A stretch of DNA of 64,000 bases from B46-G9 sp964581175 (GCA_964581175.1 CAZONI010000009.1:1-64000); one strand, 5' to 3'. Positions 50,532-59,352 are shown, numbered from the stretch's first letter. The notes: a model not told the origin generated them from the letters alone. A program made the numbers and translations.

Positions 50532-51641
50532 TCAATTCTCCTCCACCTCCCTTTTCCCTGCCAGTCCAAGGGGAGCGAGAACTGCCTTTTCCATCGTCCT
50601 GGCCGTCCATTCCATATCGTTTTTCTCTTTTCCTCTCATATAGATATCGCTGACCTCTCCGGCGAACCGTATCGCGGTGCTGCTCCCTCCGGATACGGCT
50701 CTCTCAACAGCCTCCCAGTCTCCCTCCTTCGCGAAAACGTCAAAACCATCCACGATCTCGGGAAAGATCTCTCTTGTGAGGCTGCCGAGACAAGCAACAT
50801 AAAAGCCCAGCATGCCTTGTTTTCGATTCTTCAGGATATATGGGAGCGTCCCATGTTCGTTCGTATCCGCCAGGAGGTCTTTGACACAACGGACAAAAAG
50901 CTCTATGGGGGTATGGGGAAACTGGGCGATAATCCGGCGCCAGATAGCCCGATCAAATGCACGATCGTCTATTTCCCCCAGTTCGTGATAGATGTATCTG
51001 TCCAGTTCCGCCTCGAGGATCCGGTCCAGGTGGGGGCGTAACGCTTGCAAATCATCCTCGATACCGTATTTTTCGAGGGCAAAACGAAGGGCTTGGCGTC
51101 CTGATTTTTTCACATAGAATATCTGGTCCCAGAAGAAGACCTTCGCGGCCGCCTTTCGAATAATTATGGAACCGTCCTGAGAAAGGGCGGGGATGGTCAC
51201 CAGATCCCGGGCCAACTCGCGGCCCAGTATGCGTATGGGATGGTTTCCAATCCGCCTCTTTTCTTCCAGAACGGCCAGAAAAAAAGAGGGCTTCAGGCTG
51301 TGGACATATCCTGCCCCATAGTAGACTCCATGGGTTTCCAGGACATGATTGATTTGTTTTACATCCAGCGGGTCATATTCCCGCCCCGAAATGGTTATTG
51401 CCCTGAACTCTTCTTCGGTAAGGTCGTTCCAGGTTTCTTCCTGTCTTCCGATCCATTCGAGTACCTTGGATGATTCATCTTCCACCCATGGGTCAAGGCC
51501 GTTTTCCCACTTGTAGAGATCCCGTAACCGCATTGCCAGGCCGCAAATAGAATATAAGCCCGCATGGGAGGAATCCGAAATGCGGCAGTTGCGAATCACC
51601 TGTCGGGCGACACTGTCCAAGTCAAACATGTCATCTCCCAT
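50532..51641 (-). CDS. Uncharacterised soluble protein (Sfum_1244-like)
   Basis: A 369-aa cytosolic protein without signal peptide or TM. It is predicted mostly helical, with segments such as WIGRQEETWNDLTEEEFRAITI and VFFWDQIFYVKKSGRQALRFAL. I do not recognise a catalytic motif; it resembles the family annotated as Sfum_1244 in deltaproteobacteria, from memory. GGGAGATGAC precedes the ATG. Single gene between an MFS transporter and the decayed intron. Confidence 0.6.
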   Translation of the reverse strand: MGDDMFDLDSVARQVIRNCRISDSSHAGLYSICGLAMRLRDLYKWENGLDPWVEDESSKVLEWIGRQEETWNDLTEEEFRAITISGREYDPLDVKQINHVLETHGVYYGAGYVHSLKPSFFLAVLEEKRRIGNHPIRILGRELARDLVTIPALSQDGSIIIRKAAAKVFFWDQIFYVKKSGRQALRFALEKYGIEDDLQALRPHLDRILEAELDRYIYHELGEIDDRAFDRAIWRRIIAQFPHTPIELFVRCVKDLLADTNEHGTLPYILKNRKQGMLGFYVACLGSLTREIFPEIVDGFDVFAKEGDWEAVERAVSGGSSTAIRFAGEVSDIYMRGKEKNDMEWTARTMEKAVLAPLGLAGKREVEEN

Positions 51642-51754
51642 TCATTTTTCTGCTCGCAGGATACACTTCTCATTCAGCCTTGTCGAGAATTAAGCCCGTC
51701 AAAAATCGGCATTTCCGGGAAAGCAGGGGAGAGAGATGGGAGAGGAAATTGTGA

Positions 51755-52625
51755 ATCGGGTAGGAGGAGGGCTTACGCCCTCCGTCCTCCCACACCACCG
51801 TACGTACGGTTCCGTATACGGCGGTTCATGAGTTACATTGAAACTGAAGGACCGAGTCAAGCAGTGACACGAGCCCTAGCCGATCAAAGAATCTCTTGGG
51901 AAACGCCTGGTTCATGTGCGAGGCGCCTGAATTCCACCAGGGGCCTCTGCCATTGGTGGCCGATTCCCAGGCACGTTTTTCGTCGAGCCCTCTTTTCATC
52001 AAGCCTTTTGCCCTCGTAGACACACGCTTCCATTGCCGCCAGATGATGCAGCGAAGTCTGCGCCGTATCCACCCGTCCAGTTCCTCGAAAATGCCTTTCA
52101 CTTCCGATAGACGGAAATAGTTTATCCATCCGCGAAGCTTCAAGGTCAGGTCCCCGATGAACTTGCCCAGGTTTCGTCCGCGGCCCTGCCGAAATGCTCT
52201 CTTGATGTCCATCCGCAGCTTTTTCACTGAGGACGGTGCCACCTTCAACCGCGGTCGCTTGTGCCATGTCATGCTGTATCCCAGGAATTTGCGCTTCCAT
52301 GGGCGATCCACCGCGCTCTTTTCTCGGTTGATCTGAAGCCGCAACCGCTGGTTAAGAAACTTTTCGATCGAATCAAGCACCCTTTGTCCGGCCCGCTTGG
52401 ATGCAACGTATACGTTTACATCATCCGCGTAACAACAAAATCGGTGCCCGCGTCTCTCAAGCTCCTTATCCAGATCGTCCAGCAGTATGTTGGACAACAA
52501 CGGCGAGAGTGGCTTCCTTCAGATCCCACCTCGCGGTGGGCACCCTTGCCGTCCGGCTAACACTTCCCCCTGTCGGGCGTGTAGAGGACTTGCACCTCCA
52601 AGTGGGTGCGCCCTGCCGGGCGCAC
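51755..52625 (-). mobile_element. Decayed group II (bacterial class C) intron, 871 bp
   Basis: The minus strand starts GTGCGCCCGGCAGGGCGC at 52625, the 5' boundary type of group II introns, and contains a domain I stretch (GTTAGCCGGACGGCAAGGG). It ends with domain V/VI-like sequence (GAACCGCCGTATACGGAACC, GTACGTACGGTGGTGTG) and CCTACCCGAT at 51755. It sits directly after the intrinsic terminator of the zraP-like gene, the insertion habit of class C introns. Full-length members are about 1.8-2 kb; here domain I joins straight to the 3' part of the maturase gene with loss of about 1 kb. Confidence 0.85.
51826..52515 (-). pseudogene. ltrA: Reverse transcriptase/maturase fragment, N-terminal part deleted
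   Basis: A fragment of about 230 codons from PLSPLLSNILLDDLDKELE, with YADDVNVYV (RT active site) and the class C maturase domain (LRGWINYFRLSEVKGIFEEL, LRCIIWRQWKR, NGRGPWWNSGASHMN). The RT N-terminal domains 0-4 are missing and the join to intron domain I leaves the fragment out of frame with any start. It is not expected to be functional. Confidence 0.88.
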
Positions 52626-52660
52626 AAAAAAAAAGGGGCGGAGCTGTTTTCCGCCCCTTT
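52626..52660 (-). terminator. Intrinsic terminator of the zraP-like gene
   Basis: The minus strand reads a perfect stem AGGGGCGG/CCGCCCCT around a short loop, followed by nine T. It lies just after the zraP-like stop. The decayed intron begins at the next base after the T-tract. Confidence 0.9.
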
Positions 52661-52671
52661 CAGCATAGTTG

Positions 52672-53190
52672 TTAATTCCAGCAGCCGCTGCCGTATCCAT
52701 ACATGTGGTTTCCGTAGCCGCCGTAACCCATCATTCCCCATCCATAACCTGGGCCGGATCTTTGGCCGTATCCTTGTGCCAAGCCGGTATCCGGAGCTAT
52801 CTTCCTGGCTTTTAGACTGAAATCGAGCCGTTTTTGGGAGAGCTGTGCCCGCAGGCCATTGATTTCGTTCTGCAATGCCGTGATGTGATCCCTGTCGGGG
52901 GTTGCCGCGTTTAATGCATCGTTTAGTTCCGATGATTTGTTCCAGAGTTGGTTCCGAATAGGAGCGGTGTCGGTATAAAAATCCTGCCTCAACTGATCCA
53001 GTTTTGCTGCCTGTTCCTGGCTGAGATTGCTATACCCGTAACCGCCTCCGTTATTCCCGTAGTATCCCGGACCGTAACCCCAACCCATGCCCCGGTGCAT
53101 ACCGCCCCATCCTGGGCCCCATGCGAGAACCGGATAGGCAATTGCCGCTACCAAAAGAAGTGCTCCCATAATTGTTAATGTCTTTTTCAT
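52672..53190 (-). CDS. zraP: ZraP/Spy-like periplasmic zinc-stress chaperone
   Basis: A 172-aa exported protein. A signal peptide (residues 1-23, IMGALLLVAAIAYPVLAWG) is followed by a Gly/Tyr/Met/Trp-rich stretch and a helical region with the ZraP/CpxP pattern SQEQAAKLDQLRQDFYTDTAPIRNQLWNKSSEL and ALQNEINGLRAQLSQKRLDF, and a Cys/Gly-rich C-terminus (GYGNHMYGYGSGCWN). ZraP is a zinc-binding repressor and chaperone in the periplasm controlled by ZraSR. The gene is divergent from the sensor kinase gene and preceded by a sigma-54 promoter and activator palindrome. The symbol is by analogy. Confidence 0.82.
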   Translation of the reverse strand: MKKTLTIMGALLLVAAIAYPVLAWGPGWGGMHRGMGWGYGPGYYGNNGGGYGYSNLSQEQAAKLDQLRQDFYTDTAPIRNQLWNKSSELNDALNAATPDRDHITALQNEINGLRAQLSQKRLDFSLKARKIAPDTGLAQGYGQRSGPGYGWGMMGYGGYGNHMYGYGSGCWN

Positions 53191-53241
53191 AATCTAACCT
53201 CCTCAATGTAATTTTTGTTGCGCACTTGGCCTCCCTAAAAA

Positions 53242-53256
53242 GCAAGGGGCATGCCA
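53242..53256 (-). promoter_or_regulatory. Sigma-54 promoter of the zraP-like gene
   Basis: The minus strand reads TGGCATGCCCCTTGC, near the TGGCAC-N5-TTGC consensus with exact spacing. The start would be near 53230, about 40 bp before ATG 53190. A palindromic activator site is centred 121-122 bp upstream of the -12. Confidence 0.85.
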
Positions 53257-53354
53257 CAGTGATTTCACAGTATAATAACATGCTGATATTTATATGATAA
53301 ATTACTTTTCACTTATGGAAGAAGAAATTCCCTCTTGCCAAACAGGGGAAAATG

Positions 53355-53373
53355 TTGGATACTTTTTATCCAA
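53355..53373. promoter_or_regulatory. Palindromic activator site (UAS), zraP-like/zraSR control region
   Basis: TTGGATACTTTTTATCCAA, an inverted repeat with a 3-bp centre. It lies in the divergent region between the zraP-like gene and the sensor kinase gene and is near-identical to the site at 45293-45311. Best candidate for binding by the ZraR-like regulator next door. Confidence 0.8.
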
Positions 53374-53549
53374 GAACCATATGCATGTGGTTAGAAAATA
53401 TCCGCCTTGAACATGAGTACTGTGTTTTACGAGAAGGAAACACCCGAAGACCGGACATATTTTCTCCTTGTTATGCCGTAATTTAGGAGAAGCAACCTTT
53501 AGAATACTCCGATCGTCGACTGGTATTCATTTTGCTAGAGAAGACTTTT

Positions 53550-55325
53550 ATGAAATCAACAGAAAAAAGAGGAAAAAGGGAGTGGTTTCGCATTCCGCCG
53601 TGGATACTGGTGGGATCGGTTGTTATCCTTGCACCGATCCTGATCTTCTGGACCCACGAAAACCTGGACAGGGAAAAGAAATTCGTCACGGAGTTGATGG
53701 TTGAGAATGGCGCAGCCCTGATACGCTCTTTCGAGGCCGGGGCCAGGACCGGAATGATGGGCATGATGGGTATGGGAGGAGGAGAGTTCCGCCTCCAGAG
53801 GCTCCTGATGGAAACGGCCCGGCAGCCTAATATCGTCTACCTGATCGTAACGGACACGAACGGAACTATCCTTGCGGCGAACGACCCGGATAAGATTGGA
53901 TCAGTTCATGGAAAGGGCCTTGATCTCCGACAGATTTCCCAATCCAGGAAGGTAGAGTGGCGGGAGGTAACAAATCCGGACGGGGAGCATATTTTTGAGG
54001 TTTTCCGGGGTTTTCTGACGGGCTGGGGGCGGTTTCGGGGAAATAACTGGTTAGTCCCCCAGGATTCGTCGCTCCGACCTCGCATGCAGGGAAACCGTTT
54101 CGGGAGGGACTCTTCGGATATCATCTTTGTCGGTCTGGACATGAAATCTGTTGCGGCTGCCAGGAAGGCCGATACCCTTCATTCCATTATCATGGCGGTG
54201 ATCCTCTTTCTTATAGGTTTCGTGGGCATATTTTTTCTCTTTCTCACACAAGCCTATCGTACGGCGAGAGCGGCACTGACGAAGGTGAAGGCCTTTTCAG
54301 ACAGCGTGGTGGAGAATATGCCCATCGGACTCCTATTCATCGATGGTGAAGGCAAGGTTGTCTCCTTCAACCAGACTGCCGAAACAATCATGGGACTTTC
54401 AGCTGCCGAGGTCCTCGGGGAAAATGCGGACGATATACTTCCGAGCGAGTTGAGGTCCCTCGTGGCCGAGTGCAAGACCGAAAAACAGATCGTTGAAAAG
54501 GAAATGGACTTTCCTTTTCATAACGGAAGGGTTGCCCCCATGGACATCATCGTTTCATCCCTCAAGGAGGATGACAGTGCATCTCTGGGATATATTGTCC
54601 TCTTCAGAGATCTCAGTGAGATCCAGGATCTCAAGACCGAAGTCGAGAGGAGCAGGCGCCTCGCGTCCCTTGGCAAACTTGCCGCGGGGATTGCGCACGA
54701 GATACGGAATCCCCTCAGTTCCATAAAGGGATTTGCCACCTATTTCAAGGAGCGGTACAAGGATGTTCCCGCCGACCAGGAAACGGCCGGCATCATGATA
54801 GAGGAGGTGGAGCGGCTCAACCGGGTCATCGGCCAGCTCCTGGAATTTGCCCGGCCTGTAAACATTGAAAAGAAGCCTACCGACCTCCGGGAACTGGTCA
54901 ACCAGGCATTGAAGCTGGTGGAAGGGGATGCCGTGCGAAAGAAGATCCGTGTCGTACTGGATGGCCCTCCTCTGGAGAAGAGGGTGAACCTTGATCCGGA
55001 CAGAATAAAGCAGGTGCTCCTGAACCTCTACCTGAACGCCCTGGAGGCCATGGGAGAGGGCGGAACGCTGACTGTTGGTGTCCGGCAAAGGAGACCCGGC
55101 ATTATTGAGATTATGATCAGCGATACGGGCGAAGGCATTTCAAAAGGGGATCTGGCCCACGTGTTTGATCCCTATTTCACGAGGAAACCTTCCGGAACCG
55201 GTCTCGGCCTTGCGATTGTCCATAAGATCATGGAATCCCACAGGGGTGAGGTCCATATGGAAAGTGCCGTGGGGAAAGGCACAACCGTAACCCTCTCTTT
55301 TCCGGTTGAAGGAGATGACGAATGA
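53550..55325 (+). CDS. ZraS-like sensor histidine kinase
   Basis: A 591-aa two-component sensor. TM helix (about 13-33), a periplasmic region (35-215) with a Met-rich stretch GMMGMMGMGGGEF, second TM (about 210-235), a HAMP/PAS region (about 260-370, MPIGLLFIDGEGKVVSFNQTAE), HisKA with phospho-His in LAAGIAHEIRNPLSSIKGFA and HATPase (SDTGEGISKGDLAHVFDPYFT, SGTGLGLAIVHKIM). The gene overlaps the regulator start by 4 bp. It probably senses metal stress in the periplasm; the Met-rich stretch is a possible copper or silver site (inference). The ATG at 53550 is used; a TTG lies six codons upstream. Confidence 0.87.
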   Translation: MKSTEKRGKREWFRIPPWILVGSVVILAPILIFWTHENLDREKKFVTELMVENGAALIRSFEAGARTGMMGMMGMGGGEFRLQRLLMETARQPNIVYLIVTDTNGTILAANDPDKIGSVHGKGLDLRQISQSRKVEWREVTNPDGEHIFEVFRGFLTGWGRFRGNNWLVPQDSSLRPRMQGNRFGRDSSDIIFVGLDMKSVAAARKADTLHSIIMAVILFLIGFVGIFFLFLTQAYRTARAALTKVKAFSDSVVENMPIGLLFIDGEGKVVSFNQTAETIMGLSAAEVLGENADDILPSELRSLVAECKTEKQIVEKEMDFPFHNGRVAPMDIIVSSLKEDDSASLGYIVLFRDLSEIQDLKTEVERSRRLASLGKLAAGIAHEIRNPLSSIKGFATYFKERYKDVPADQETAGIMIEEVERLNRVIGQLLEFARPVNIEKKPTDLRELVNQALKLVEGDAVRKKIRVVLDGPPLEKRVNLDPDRIKQVLLNLYLNALEAMGEGGTLTVGVRQRRPGIIEIMISDTGEGISKGDLAHVFDPYFTRKPSGTGLGLAIVHKIMESHRGEVHMESAVGKGTTVTLSFPVEGDDE

Positions 55326-56692
55326 GCACCAAAAATGCGGTCCTGGTGGTAGATGACGACAGGGGTCATCGGACCATGTTGAAAACACTTCTTTCCGGGT
55401 GGAGGTACACCGTGTCCGAGGCGGAAGACGGCGCCACTGCCATTGAAATGGCGCGGGAAACTCCTTTCGACCTCGTACTCATGGACATCCGCATGATCAA
55501 GGTATCAGGTCTGGAGGCGCTTTCCGAGATCAAGGCCCACAATCCCGCCATTCCCATCATCATCATGACTGCCTATTCCTCTGTTGAAACAGCGGTCGAG
55601 GCCCTGAAAAACGGGGCCTATGATTATCTCACCAAACCTCTCGACTTTGACGTGCTCCGTCTTACCATGGAGCGAGCCATGGACCATACCCACCTGAAAG
55701 AAGAAAACCGGCTCCTGAAAGCCAGCCTGGGAGAAAAATTCGACCGCCAGAATATCATCGGAAACAGTCCCGGTATGGTTCGTCTCTTTGAGACCATAGT
55801 CCAGGTCGCGCCTTCAGAGGCAACCGTGCTCATCACCGGGGAATCGGGTACCGGGAAGGAATTGATTGCAGGGGCCATCCATTACAACAGCGAACGGAAA
55901 AAGGGGCCCTTCATCAAGGTAAACTGCGCAGCCCTGACCGAGACGCTCCTCGAATCGGAACTCTTCGGCCACGAAAAGGGTTCTTTTACCGGGGCCCACC
56001 GTCGGAAAGAGGGCCAGTTCAGCCTCGCGGACGGGGGAAGTCTCTTCTTGGATGAAGTGAGTGAGATGCCGCTCTCCATGCAGGTCAAACTATTGCGCGT
56101 GATCCAGGAGAGGGAATTTACCCGGGTCGGGGGTGAAGAGGTAATCAAGGTGGATGTTCGCCTCATTGCGGCCACGAACAAGGATCTGGCAGAAGAAATC
56201 GCCGCGGGCAGGTTTCGCAAAGACCTGTTCTACCGTCTGAACGTGGTGACGCTGCACATGCCCCCGTTGCGGGAACGAAGAGATGATATCCCGTTGCTCG
56301 CCCAGCATTTCCTCAAGACATTTGCCGAAAAGAACCGAAAGTCAATCAAGGGATACACCCCTCAAGCGATGGATCGCCTCCTGCGCTATGACTGGCCCGG
56401 GAATGTCAGAGAATTGATGAATGCCGTTGAAAGGATGGTGGTCCTGTCGCGGGCCGACTACGTTGACGAATCCGATCTCCCGCCGGCAATCCTGGAACAG
56501 GTAAGCGTCCCGGTCCCCCAATTGCCGTCCCAGGCGCTTCCCGGGGGCCTGCGCCTGGAGGAAGTGGAAAAGGCGAGCATACTTCAGACTCTGGAATCGG
56601 CCGGAGGGAACAAGAGTGAAGCAGCGCGGCGCCTGGGGATCACTCGCAGAACCCTCCACAAAAAACTGAAGAAATACGGCGTCATGCCTTGA
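55322..56692 (+). CDS. ZraR-like sigma-54-dependent response regulator
   Basis: A 456-aa NtrC-family regulator. Receiver (1-120, VLVVDDDRGHRTML, phospho-Asp in LVLMDIRMIK); AAA+ domain (140-370) with Walker A GESGTGKELIAGAIHYNS, the sigma-54 contact loop GSFTGAHRRKEG and Walker B GGSLFLDEVSEM; and a Fis-type HTH at the end (NKSEAARRLGITRRTLHKKLKKYG). It shares an ATGA overlap with the sensor. Targets in this window are inferred from the GGATAC palindromes at three sigma-54 promoters. Confidence 0.9.
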   Translation: MSTKNAVLVVDDDRGHRTMLKTLLSGWRYTVSEAEDGATAIEMARETPFDLVLMDIRMIKVSGLEALSEIKAHNPAIPIIIMTAYSSVETAVEALKNGAYDYLTKPLDFDVLRLTMERAMDHTHLKEENRLLKASLGEKFDRQNIIGNSPGMVRLFETIVQVAPSEATVLITGESGTGKELIAGAIHYNSERKKGPFIKVNCAALTETLLESELFGHEKGSFTGAHRRKEGQFSLADGGSLFLDEVSEMPLSMQVKLLRVIQEREFTRVGGEEVIKVDVRLIAATNKDLAEEIAAGRFRKDLFYRLNVVTLHMPPLRERRDDIPLLAQHFLKTFAEKNRKSIKGYTPQAMDRLLRYDWPGNVRELMNAVERMVVLSRADYVDESDLPPAILEQVSVPVPQLPSQALPGGLRLEEVEKASILQTLESAGGNKSEAARRLGITRRTLHKKLKKYGVMP

Positions 56693-56742
56693 AAAGACAG
56701 TGCCGGCCGCAAGAGAGGTTTCTTTGAGCTGCGGTTCGGCTG

Positions 56743-57048
56743 TTACCGGATCGCCTTTCTTGCGATTTCATCCAGGATACAGCAGGAGGCGCCTTTCTTC
56801 CCCAGTGCTGAATTGATCACGGCGGCTGCGCAGCCCACCCCGGCCTCCACGGTTATGGCCTCGGTGGGGCAATTTTGCGCGCAGGCCCCGCATTCCATGC
56901 AGGCATCACGTTTTTCGATCGAAGCATGCCCGTCGCTCATCTCAAAAACCGCATGAGGACAGACCACGAGACACATGCCGCATCCCACGCATTTTTCCTC
57001 AGCCAGTTCCAGGGTAACCACATTTTTCAGATAGATAAGTTTACCCAT
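56743..57048 (-). CDS. hgcB: Mercury methylation ferredoxin HgcB
   Basis: A 101-aa dicluster ferredoxin: CVGCGMCLVVCPH (C20, C23, C26, C30) and the HgcB signature CMECGACAQNCPTEA (C50, C53, C56, C60), a lone conserved Cys73 and a vicinal C89-C90 pair near the C-terminus. All are hallmarks of HgcB, which supplies electrons to the cobalamin of HgcA in methylation of Hg(II). ATG 57048 lies 13 bp after the hgcA stop, on the same strand. Convergent with the ZraR-like gene. Confidence 0.93.
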   Translation of the reverse strand: MGKLIYLKNVVTLELAEEKCVGCGMCLVVCPHAVFEMSDGHASIEKRDACMECGACAQNCPTEAITVEAGVGCAAAVINSALGKKGASCCILDEIARKAIR

Positions 57049-57061
57049 GACCTTTCTTTCC

Positions 57062-58216
57062 TTACGCCATAAACCGGGATGCAATCCAGAGTCCCAGGCC
57101 GACGACCGCAGCCCCGATCTCCATGGGCACAGCCCACCGCATCTCTTTTTTGACCCCCGAGAGGGATGTGTAGGTAGAAGCCCCCGTAAAGTTCATGCCC
57201 AGGTAGGCTGCCACAGCCGGGGCCAGAAAGCACCATCCCCCAAGTTCCATGTACCCGGCCAACGTCTCTGATCCTTCCCAGCGAAAAATCACCAGACACG
57301 CCGCTGTAATCAGCCCCAGCCACATTCCTTTGAGAGAAAAGGCGCGGCCGGGCAGCCAGGGGAGCAGGAGCGGAGTCATCACCGCACCGGCGAAGATCGC
57401 GGCGAGGAAGGCAACGGCCGCAAAGAGACCATAATGATACAGGTTTTGCCAGAACCCGCCGGGACCACCAAGCCCCCCAAGGAAAAGAAGGGCCGGCAGG
57501 ATGATAACATAGATCTTCACTGCCTCCACAAGCTCCACGGGTATCAGGACCAGACGATCCAGGAGCGGGAATTTCTTGATCCGCATGCCGGGTGTTGCCC
57601 GCAGGCCGCTATCGAGAAAGGCAGGGAGATCCTCGGCACGGATGGGGCCATATACGACCTTGAACCCCGAGAACTGCCGGACCTTGTGAGAGGCCACCCC
57701 GGGGGCCGAAAGCTGGGGCAGAATGACCGTCCGGTGTTTTACGACCTTTGAAAGGTCACAGAAATCCACACGTTGCACCAGCTCCCGGGTCCCGAACGTG
57801 CCCTTGCCTGCTGAACACCACACATTGATGCCTCCCGTATTCAGGACAAGGATCCAGGCGTTCCTCCCGGGCAGTGAACTGCGAAGCCGGTCAAAACTCA
57901 TCTTGTAATTGGCCGTGACCAGTACGGATGAATCCTCGTCGGGAGTACCCAAGGCATACAGGCCGGGGTCCACCCTGTAGTGCATGCGCCCTACGCCCCA
58001 CCTGGCCTTGACGGTCCCCCATCTGTCTTTGCGGTTCAGAGAGGATGACACCCGGGGCACTTCACCAACATCGGTATGGAGCAACCCGATGATGAAAGGC
58101 TGATGGAGGTCCGGTTTCTTCATCCCTTCTTCTTCGCCCGGCGGCAAGTCGACCATGGGGAAGGAGAAGGCTCCGGACTGCTCTTCAACTGAATTTTTCA
58201 AAACCTGCCCTTTCAT
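57062..58216 (-). CDS. hgcA: Corrinoid methyltransferase HgcA (mercury methylation)
   Basis: A 384-aa membrane-bound corrinoid protein. An N-terminal cytosolic cobalamin domain carries the cap-helix motif NVWCSAGKGTFGT (Asn131, lower-axial-ligand Cys134), which is the HgcA signature N(V/I)WCA(A/G)GK with Ser in place of the usual Ala. Residues 225-384 contain about five TM helices (IYVIILPALLFLGGLGG onward). HgcA transfers a methyl group to Hg(II). The ATG overlaps the acyl-CoA dehydrogenase stop (ATGA), and hgcB follows 13 bp later. A non-methylating corrinoid FeS paralogue is unlikely given the signature and the partner gene. Confidence 0.93.
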   Translation of the reverse strand: MKGQVLKNSVEEQSGAFSFPMVDLPPGEEEGMKKPDLHQPFIIGLLHTDVGEVPRVSSSLNRKDRWGTVKARWGVGRMHYRVDPGLYALGTPDEDSSVLVTANYKMSFDRLRSSLPGRNAWILVLNTGGINVWCSAGKGTFGTRELVQRVDFCDLSKVVKHRTVILPQLSAPGVASHKVRQFSGFKVVYGPIRAEDLPAFLDSGLRATPGMRIKKFPLLDRLVLIPVELVEAVKIYVIILPALLFLGGLGGPGGFWQNLYHYGLFAAVAFLAAIFAGAVMTPLLLPWLPGRAFSLKGMWLGLITAACLVIFRWEGSETLAGYMELGGWCFLAPAVAAYLGMNFTGASTYTSLSGVKKEMRWAVPMEIGAAVVGLGLWIASRFMA

Positions 58217-59352
58217 TCCTTCAACAATTCACGGGCCGTCACAAGCCGCATGATCTGGTTGGTGCCCGTGTAGATCTGGATAAGCTTGGCGTCCCGCATC
58301 ATCCTTTCCAGGGGGAAATCCTTCATATACCCAGAACCTCCCATCACCTGGACAGCGTCCGTGGTGACTTTCATGGCAGTATCGGACGCAATAAACTTGG
58401 CCATGGCACAGGCCCCCGGGATGCGACGATGCTCTCCCCTGTCCAGGTATTTGGCCGCCTGATACGTTAAAAGGCGTGCCGCTTCCGTATTGGCCGCCAT
58501 GTCTGCGAGCATGAACTGAATGCCCTGAAGTCTTGCGATGGGCCGCCCGAATTGCACCCGCTGTTTCGCGTATGAAACAGCCTCGTCAATGGCGCCCTGG
58601 GCGAGTCCCACGGCCTGGGCAGCGGCAAAAGCGCGGCTGGTATTCAGGGCAGCCATCATGTTGACAGCGCCTTCGCCTTCCTCGCCGATCCTGTTCTCGA
58701 CCGGGACGATCATGTCATCGAAAAAGAGCTCCGAATTGATGGACCCCCGCATGCCCATTTTGTTTTCATTCTTGCCGTAGGACAGGCCTTTCGAACCCTT
58801 TTCCACCGCAAACGCCGTCAGCCCCTTGAACTTCCTCTCGGGATCGGTATAGGTATACAGGCTGATGACATCCGCCACACTCCCATTGGTGGTAAAGCAC
58901 TTCTGGCCATTGATGACGTAATGGTCTCCCTCTCTGGCCGCGCGCGTCTTCATTGACAGGGCATCCGACCCGGCTCCGGGTTCCGTGGCCGCAAAAGCCG
59001 CCAGCCTGCCCGCGGCAAAGCCCGGCAGGAGCCTCTCCTTCAATTCGTCACTGCCCCCCATCAGGATCGGGAGCATGCCGTCTGCCTGGGCGATGAGGAT
59101 CAGGGCCGAAGAAGCACAGACTTTGGCGATTTCTTCTATGATCATGCAAAAGAGGAGATATTCCGCCCCAATGCCCCCGTACTTTTCCGGAAGGAGCGGC
59201 GTGAGGAGACCGTTTTCTGTGTACAATTTTACGGTATCCCAGGGAAATTCCTGCTTCTCATCGATCTCGGCCGCCCTCGGCCTGATTTTCTCCCGGGCCA
59301 TACCCCTTACGGTATCCAGAATCATCCGCTGTTCTTCATTCAGCTCTATCAT
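58213..59352 (-). CDS. Acyl-CoA dehydrogenase
   Basis: A 379-aa FAD acyl-CoA dehydrogenase: substrate-binding blocks LAAFAATEPGAGSDALSM and YVINGQKCFTTNGSVADVI, AFAVEKGSKGLSYGKNENKMGMRGS, RVQFGRPIARLQGIQFMLADMA, and the C-terminal VMGGSGYMKDFPLERMMRDAKLIQIYTGTNQIM. The chain class (butyryl- or benzylsuccinyl-type) cannot be told by eye. It is the first gene of a run with hgcA and hgcB, coupled to hgcA by ATGA. Functional linkage to mercury methylation is not known. Confidence 0.9.
   Translation of the reverse strand: MIELNEEQRMILDTVRGMAREKIRPRAAEIDEKQEFPWDTVKLYTENGLLTPLLPEKYGGIGAEYLLFCMIIEEIAKVCASSALILIAQADGMLPILMGGSDELKERLLPGFAAGRLAAFAATEPGAGSDALSMKTRAAREGDHYVINGQKCFTTNGSVADVISLYTYTDPERKFKGLTAFAVEKGSKGLSYGKNENKMGMRGSINSELFFDDMIVPVENRIGEEGEGAVNMMAALNTSRAFAAAQAVGLAQGAIDEAVSYAKQRVQFGRPIARLQGIQFMLADMAANTEAARLLTYQAAKYLDRGEHRRIPGACAMAKFIASDTAMKVTTDAVQVMGGSGYMKDFPLERMMRDAKLIQIYTGTNQIMRLVTARELLKE

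Noticed and set aside
53191..53549. An ordinary sigma-70 promoter for the zraP-like gene
   Set aside because: No good -35/-10 pair was seen, whereas the -24/-12 sequence and palindromic site match the same layout at two other genes.
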